Below, piece by piece: positions 60,030-64,000 of a DNA stretch of 64,000 bases (position 1 is the stretch's first letter; the number at the start of each line of letters is the position of its first letter). Below the pieces are notes generated by a model. That model was not told the DNA's origin and made no database searches. It worked only from the letters and a program-made list of their open reading frames with translations. Source of the DNA: Thiocystis violacea (lineage in GTDB: Bacteria; Pseudomonadota; Gammaproteobacteria; Chromatiales; Chromatiaceae). A program made the translations under genes and the position numbers. The stretch covers positions 62,001 through 126,000 of the forward strand of contig NZ_NRRG01000002.1 in NCBI RefSeq assembly GCF_016583575.1. The letters are read 5' to 3'.

Positions 60030-60052
60030 ACGCGATTCTTGGATGCTTTACC

Positions 60053-60127
60053 GCTCTCTTCGTCTAGTGGTTAGGACGCTGGCCTCTCACGCCGGTAACA
60101 GGGGTTCGAACCCCCTAGAGAGCGCCA
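60053..60127 (+). tRNA. tRNA-Glu (anticodon CTC)
   Basis: Acceptor GCTCTCT pairs with AGAGAGC, followed by G and an encoded CCA. The anticodon loop is CTCTCAC with anticodon CTC. The T-arm is GGGGGTTCGAACCCCC-like. It has its own promoter and terminator, so it is a monocistronic unit. Glutamyl-tRNA is also the substrate of HemA. Confidence 0.95.
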
Positions 60128-60135
60128 ATCACAGC

Positions 60136-60168
60136 AGGCGCTTCCACCCCAGGAGGAAGCGCCTTTTT
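60136..60168 (+). terminator. intrinsic terminator after tRNA-Glu
   Basis: GGCGCTTCC and GGAAGCGCC form a 9-bp stem followed by TTTTT. It lies eight bases after the tRNA. Confidence 0.9.
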
Positions 60169-60458
60169 GTTGTCCGCTCGCCTTGAACCTCGGCGCTGAC
60201 CGCACGACCCAACGGATCGAAGACGACGCCGGTCCCGCCCGCGCCAGCCTCCACTCTTAACGCCAAACCCGCGCGCTTCCGAATCCTTGATGCCGGAGCA
60301 CGTCCTCCGGCCGGACATCCGGAACTCGATTCGCGCGCCCGCCAAGACGGCTCGCCAGCGAACGCATTCGGCCAGAACGCCCCTATCCGCGCCTTTACAC
60401 AAGGGACGAACCGCCGATGTCGCTACCGCATGTGCGATGCACGCACGGAATCCAGATC

Positions 60459-61034
60459 ATGAAGACCCGGCACCCCGACATCCGGTCGCTGAACAAGACC
60501 GGAGTCAAGCCGGGCATTCACGGAACGCACGTCTGGCCGTCCAGCTTCATGATCATGGAATATCTGGAAACGCACCCCATGGAAGACGGACAGCGCGTCA
60601 TGGAGATCGGTTGCGACTGGGGACTGCTAGGCATCTTTTGCGCCAAGCACTTCCCGGTCAAGGTACTTCTGACCGACGCGGACCGGCAGGTATTTCCCTA
60701 CGTGGACACACACGCTCGACTGAACAAGGTCCAGGTACGGACGGAACAGATGGATTTCGAGCGCATCCCCGACCGACGTCTGCGCGAGCATGATGTCCTG
60801 ATCGGCGCGGACATCTGCTTCTGGCCGGAACTCGGCACCCAGCTTCGCCGACTCGTCCAGCGCGCCCTGTCCCAGGATGTCGGTCGGATCATTCTGGCCG
60901 ATCCGGGGCGGTCGACCTTTCTTCGACTCGCGGACTACTGCGAGCACCAGTTCGCGGCCACGCTCACCCCCTGGCAAACCAGCGGCCGGGCGAAATCGGA
61001 TGGATACCTTCTCGTGATCGGCGGCGAAGGCTGA
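60459..61034 (+). CDS. SAM-dependent methyltransferase-like protein
   Basis: From the ATG at 60459 the protein has 191 residues; a start at 60417 would add 14 residues. Motif I is VMEIGCDWGLLGIFCAK and the acidic motif follows in VLLTDADRQVFPYVDTHARL. The layout, with a post-motif segment DVLIGADICFWPELGTQLRR, is like family-16 (METTL21-type) protein-lysine methyltransferases. The substrate is unknown. It is convergent with the LH2 genes and shares their bidirectional terminator. Confidence 0.75.
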   Translation: MKTRHPDIRSLNKTGVKPGIHGTHVWPSSFMIMEYLETHPMEDGQRVMEIGCDWGLLGIFCAKHFPVKVLLTDADRQVFPYVDTHARLNKVQVRTEQMDFERIPDRRLREHDVLIGADICFWPELGTQLRRLVQRALSQDVGRIILADPGRSTFLRLADYCEHQFAATLTPWQTSGRAKSDGYLLVIGGEG

Positions 61035-61085
61035 GATATGGAGCCGCGAGAGCGGGAGCCCACGCGAACGAAACGAGACACGAAC

Positions 61086-61126
61086 AAAAACGGCGTTGGT
61101 AGCCTAGGCTACCAACGCCGTTTTTT
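61086..61126. terminator. bidirectional intrinsic terminator
   Basis: A perfect 40-bp palindrome centred on CCTAGG has the 14-bp GC-rich arm CGGCGTTGGTAGCC on each side. It is flanked by AAAAA on the left and TTTTTT on the right. It can stop transcription from the rightward methyltransferase gene and from the leftward pucBA operon. Confidence 0.93.
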
Positions 61127-61230
61127 AACCAACACCCTAAACCAAACTTTCTAGGCGGCTTGAGTTCAAGCCCGGAGCGGCTGGACAAACCAAGGTCCGC
61201 TGGCCTCGAAAGCGGTCGGTGGCGTGGTGC

Positions 61231-61380
61231 TTACTGCCAGCCCAGACCGACCGAGAAAACGACGGCATGCACGGCGATCGCCAGAAGCAGCAGCGCGTAA
61301 AAAATCGGCATCAACCAGGTAGCGGGATTCACGACCAGCCAGATCTTCCAGTCGTCAGCGGGATTGCTTGGTTTGCTCAT
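61231..61380 (-). CDS. pucA: LH2-type light-harvesting alpha polypeptide
   Basis: The 49-residue protein starts MSKPSNPADDWKIWLVVNPA and has one transmembrane helix with the bacteriochlorophyll-ligating His in LLLLAIAVHAVVFS. The KIWLVVNP segment is typical of LH2 alpha chains of purple bacteria. The longer open frame upstream crosses the beta-alpha spacer and is not used. It is co-transcribed with the beta gene 25 bases upstream. LH1 alpha is excluded mainly by its length and the absence of pufLM nearby. Confidence 0.9.
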   Translation of the reverse strand: MSKPSNPADDWKIWLVVNPATWLMPIFYALLLLAIAVHAVVFSVGLGWQ

Positions 61381-61405
61381 CTTATTTGGCCTCGTGTGAC
61401 TCGAC

Positions 61406-61615
61406 TTAGAACCAGGGTTTCGCAGCGATGACGAACAAGTGAGCAAGCGCGGCCAAGCCGACGAATGCGGTGTAGGTCACTTTGAACTGCTCGTGGAATT
61501 CTTTGGCTTGCTGATCGGTAAGACCGGAAAGACTTGCCATTGGCTTGGTCTCCATTGCGGGTTTGGCGATTCCGCCACCCTTGACTTGGGCGGTCGGGGT
61601 TTTTTGTTCAGCCAC
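61406..61615 (-). CDS. pucB: LH2-type light-harvesting beta polypeptide
   Basis: The 69-residue protein has the LH2 beta core SGLTDQQAKEFHEQFKVTYT followed by AFVGLAALAHLFVIAAKPWF, with the two conserved His residues. The N-terminal extension (MAEQKTPTAQVKGGGIAKPA) is longer than usual; an internal Met (MASLSG) is an alternative start. Each alpha-beta pair binds bacteriochlorophyll a and carotenoid in a ring antenna that passes energy to LH1 and the reaction centre. This is the clearest sign that the organism is a phototroph. Confidence 0.92.
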   Translation of the reverse strand: MAEQKTPTAQVKGGGIAKPAMETKPMASLSGLTDQQAKEFHEQFKVTYTAFVGLAALAHLFVIAAKPWF

Positions 61616-61751
61616 TGAGTAAGGACTCCGAAGGAAATGAAACGATGTCGTAGTCGTGACGCGCGGGTAACGGCGCGAAAACGTTCACTTCCAACGACAA
61701 TGCCTCGCCTGACCAGATGTCACGGGTTCAGGGGATTCCGCTGAGCGGTGT

Positions 61752-61795
61752 TGTCATCTTAACTTGACACTGCCAGTTGTCAAGCCCGATTTACA
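61752..61795 (-). promoter_or_regulatory. tandem PpsR/CrtJ-type operators over the pucBA promoter
   Basis: Two TGT-N12-ACA sites occur at 61752-61769 and 61778-61795, separated by exactly 8 bases, the arrangement known for cooperative CrtJ/PpsR binding. On the minus strand, TTGACA (61778-61783) and TAAGAT (61756-61761), 16 bases apart, form a sigma-70 promoter lying within the operators. Repression of pucBA under oxygen is therefore likely. No ppsR gene is in the window. Confidence 0.7.
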
Positions 61796-61834
61796 AAAGA
61801 AACCGAGAAAGTACGAATCGGAGCCACGCCTGCC

Positions 61835-62479
61835 TCAGGGGATATCCAGCCACTTGTGCATTTGCAGACCCAGGCGCCAGCGCGGATGGGCCTTGCAGTA
61901 GGCGATGGCCAGCCGGGTATTGGCGACGAGCCTCGGGCCATCCATCGGCTGGAGGAAGAAATGCCTGAAATCGAGCAGCCGCGCGCATGTCTCGGGGTCG
62001 ATCTCGGGCTGAGGGTAGACCAGCTTGAGCTCATCGCCGGCCATCAACCGAAGCGGCGCGCCGGCCTTGGGGCTCACGCAGATCCAGTCGAGCCCCGGCG
62101 GCGCCTCGCGGGTTCCGTTGGTCTCGACGGCCACCTCGCCGCCACGCCGATGCAGGGCCTCGATCAGCGGGGCATCGAGCTGCAACAGAGGCTCGCCGCC
62201 CGTGCAGACGACGTAGGGCTTGACGCCCCCCGCCGACCCACTCGGCCACAGCGCCAGAATCCGCTCGGCCAGTTCCTCGGCGCCCCGATAGCGACCGCCA
62301 CCCTCCCCGTCCGTGCCCCGGAAGTCGGTATCGCAGAAGCGACAGATGGCCCGGTCGCGATCCGCCTCCCGGCCCGACCAGAGGTTGCAGCCGGCGAAAC
62401 GGCAGAAGACCGCCGGGCGACCGGACTGGGCGCCCTCGCCCTGAAGAGTGAGGAAGATCTCCTTGACCAGATAGCTCAT
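61835..62479 (-). CDS. queE: 7-carboxy-7-deazaguanine synthase
   Basis: The 214-residue radical-SAM enzyme converts 6-carboxytetrahydropterin to 7-carboxy-7-deazaguanine. It starts [20 protein letters not shown] and has the QueE-specific CX14CX2C cluster motif, beginning at CNLWSGREADRDRAI and ending CRFC. VVCTGGEPLLQLDAPLIEAL is the GGEP motif. It overlaps the upstream QueD-like gene by four bases (ATGA), so the pathway enzymes are co-translated. Confidence 0.95.
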   Translation of the reverse strand: MSYLVKEIFLTLQGEGAQSGRPAVFCRFAGCNLWSGREADRDRAICRFCDTDFRGTDGEGGGRYRGAEELAERILALWPSGSAGGVKPYVVCTGGEPLLQLDAPLIEALHRRGGEVAVETNGTREAPPGLDWICVSPKAGAPLRLMAGDELKLVYPQPEIDPETCARLLDFRHFFLQPMDGPRLVANTRLAIAYCKAHPRWRLGLQMHKWLDIP

Positions 62480-63570
62480 GTCGGCAAGGCCGGACCCAGT
62501 TCGCCCCAGCAGAGCGAGGCCCCGCACCCAGGGGTGACGTGAAGATCGATGCGATCCAGCTCGGGCAGATCGCCCACCACCGCCGCGCGAATCCAGCGCG
62601 TCAGACTCCCTGGATCAGCCGCCGCCAGATCTGGCAGCACGTCGAGCCGATGGTGATCGAGACGCTCGTAGACGGGTTTGAACAGCCGCTTGACGTCGCC
62701 GTAGTCGATGGTCCACCCGAGCACGGCGTCCAGCGGCGCGGTGAGATGCAGTCGCAGCCAATAGCTGTGGCCATGCAAGCGCCGCCGCGCGTCGCCCTCC
62801 GGCGCCCTGACCAGCCTTAACGCACTCTCGAAACGCTGTTCCTTCCAGATGCGGTAATGGGCGCCATCGAAGTGACAGCCCGCGGTCGCGGTCTCGTAGA
62901 CGCTGACCCAGGACAGCGCGGGGAATTCCGACTTGAGCCGCCGCCAGATCCAGCTCGCCAGCCGCTCGCTGGTCGGATTTTCCAACCCCTCGATGTCGTT
63001 GAGACAGACCAGATGCAGTTGCGCGCGCAGCGGCTCCCAAAGGGCGGCGAGCCGATCGAAATCGACACCCATGTCGCGCCCGGCCAGATCCTGGTCGGCG
63101 TGCAGGATGACCTCGAAGCCATGGCCGTGCATCCGCCCGCAGGGGTGCCCCTCCGGAACGTTCGGCAGTCGATGGGCGGACTCGAAGCGGAAACGGCGCC
63201 AGACGTGAATATGCTCCAAGCGGTCCAGATCCGCGCCCTGATCCCGTGTGCTCTGAATGCCAATGGATTGGATGCCGGGTACGGCGAGTCGCTCGCGCAC
63301 CCAGCGGGCCAGATTCTCGTCGGTCGGAACCGCGAGGAAGTCATTGAGATCGCGATAGTCGAGCGCGCCGACGCAGCCCGTCAGCGCCTCGCCCAGGTCG
63401 TCGGTCTCGGCGCCCGGAAAGGACGCCCAATCCGTCGGCAGCTCGGCCCGGACACGCGCCAGGAAGCCATGGCCATGCCGGCGCCGACTGGGGTGTCCCT
63501 CCGGCAGAATGGCCACCCGACGCGCGGCCTCGAAGGGCGCGGCGGCGACATGAAACAAACGCTCGCTCAT
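62476..63570 (-). CDS. queD: triple-domain QueD-like 6-carboxytetrahydropterin synthase
   Basis: The 364-residue protein contains three tandem PTPS/QueD domains (about 1-112, 113-240 and 241-364), each with an H-G-H motif ([16 protein letters not shown] and RRLHGHSYW). QueD is normally about 120 residues. Only domain 2 has all zinc His residues (FESAH plus HGH), the catalytic Cys ([10 protein letters not shown]) and the pterin-anchoring Glu (VYETATAGC). Only domain 3 has the Asp-His pair (LDHHRL) with its preceding [10 protein letters not shown]. Domain 1 keeps neither set. The gene overlaps queC and queE by four bases on each side. It should supply 6-carboxytetrahydropterin to QueE. Confidence 0.88.
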   Translation of the reverse strand: MSERLFHVAAAPFEAARRVAILPEGHPSRRRHGHGFLARVRAELPTDWASFPGAETDDLGEALTGCVGALDYRDLNDFLAVPTDENLARWVRERLAVPGIQSIGIQSTRDQGADLDRLEHIHVWRRFRFESAHRLPNVPEGHPCGRMHGHGFEVILHADQDLAGRDMGVDFDRLAALWEPLRAQLHLVCLNDIEGLENPTSERLASWIWRRLKSEFPALSWVSVYETATAGCHFDGAHYRIWKEQRFESALRLVRAPEGDARRRLHGHSYWLRLHLTAPLDAVLGWTIDYGDVKRLFKPVYERLDHHRLDVLPDLAAADPGSLTRWIRAAVVGDLPELDRIDLHVTPGCGASLCWGELGPALPT

Positions 63571-64000
63571 GAGCCAGCCTCGAACCGACCGAGCTGCGGA
63601 TCGACCAGCCCCGCCTCGGTGAAGCCCTTGGCCCGCAACAGACAGGAGTCGCAACGCCCGCAGGGCCGACCCTCGGGGCCAGGATCGTAGCAACTGCTGG
63701 TCAGGGCATAATCGATCCCGAGCGCGACGCCCGCGCGGATGATCTCGGCCTTGGTCATCTGGATCAAAGGGGTATGGACTCGATAGACCTGACGCCCCTC
63801 GACCCCGGCCGCCGTGGCCAGATTCGCCAGGCGCTCATAGGCCGCGATGTACTCGGGGCGACAATCCGGATAGCCGGAATAATCCAGGGCATTGACCCCG
63901 ATGAAAAGATCGCCCGCGTCCAGCACCTCGGCCCAGGCCAGGGCGAAGGACAGGAATACCGTATTCCTGGCCGGCACATAGGTGACCGGGATGCCCTCGC
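63567..64000 (-). CDS. queC: 7-cyano-7-deazaguanine synthase (5' part beyond window)
   Basis: The C-terminal 144 residues or so are visible. They include [59 protein letters not shown] and the zinc-binding [20 protein letters not shown] with its four Cys. QueC uses ATP and ammonia to turn 7-carboxy-7-deazaguanine into preQ0. The PP-loop N-terminus lies past position 64000. Its stop overlaps the queD start (ATGA). Confidence 0.95.
   Translation of the reverse strand, partial: EGIPVTYVPARNTVFLSFALAWAEVLDAGDLFIGVNALDYSGYPDCRPEYIAAYERLANLATAAGVEGRQVYRVHTPLIQMTKAEIIRAGVALGIDYALTSSCYDPGPEGRPCGRCDSCLLRAKGFTEAGLVDPQLGRFEAGS

Noticed and set aside
61231-61615. LH1 (pufBA) instead of LH2 genes
   Set aside because: There are no pufLMC genes beside them, and the beta sequence SGLTDQQAKEFHEQFKVTYT fits LH2 beta chains better.

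Overview
The window is high-GC gammaproteobacterial chromosome and most likely comes from a purple sulfur bacterium (Chromatiaceae). The strongest clue is a light-harvesting LH2 operon (pucBA-type, 61231-61615) preceded by two TGT-N12-ACA operators of the kind bound by PpsR/CrtJ. The rest is mainly housekeeping: hemA-prfA-prmC, prs-rplY-pth, rplU-rpmA-obgE-proB, panDCB-pcnB and queC-queD-queE.

Layout. 1-7.0 kb: a truncated FadL-type porin gene, then a leftward run of a TPR-protein gene, ispE, tRNA-Gln, prs, rplY and pth. 7.3-12.7 kb: hemA-prfA-prmC, then plsC, a small unknown gene and moeB. 12.7-17.7 kb: a decayed integrative island against tRNA-Pro. It holds an IS110 transposase split by a 147-bp REP-bearing insertion, a TumE/TumA-like toxin-antitoxin pair whose toxin has a 7-bp tandem duplication, two structured tRNA-like sequences, a BRO-type phage antirepressor with an in-frame TAG, an excisionase gene and a frameshifted tyrosine integrase. 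17.8-24 kb: ispB, rplU-rpmA, obgE, proB, an internally deleted IS4-type element and ubiA. 24-28.6 kb: an overlapping operon of DUF3604, PpiC-type isomerase and HupE/UreJ-like genes. 29-36 kb: two very large convergent PAS sensors, one a hybrid histidine kinase and the other a diguanylate cyclase. 36-39 kb: a tlpA-DUF4266-DUF3570-apbE operon for an envelope flavoprotein. 39-46.8 kb: a DHH phosphoesterase, mobile-element debris, a TIGR03768-like metallophosphoesterase, and a BNR-repeat exported protein that is partly duplicated. 46.9-56 kb: a SNF2 helicase, pgi, zwf and glgA. 56-64 kb: the pantothenate genes, pcnB, tRNA-Glu, a methyltransferase, LH2 genes and the preQ0 operon.

The two most interesting observations are these. 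(1) The QueD-like protein is a tandem triplication. Only the middle domain keeps the zinc ligands and catalytic Cys, and only the third keeps the Asp-His pair, which suggests a single-chain pseudotrimer with one composite active site. (2) The DUF3570 protein encoded next to apbE carries a D-S-I-S-G-A-S motif that matches the ApbE flavinylation consensus, so it is a likely covalent FMN carrier. The tRNA-Pro island has at least four independent gene inactivations in 5 kb, some of which are precise enough that they might be reversible.
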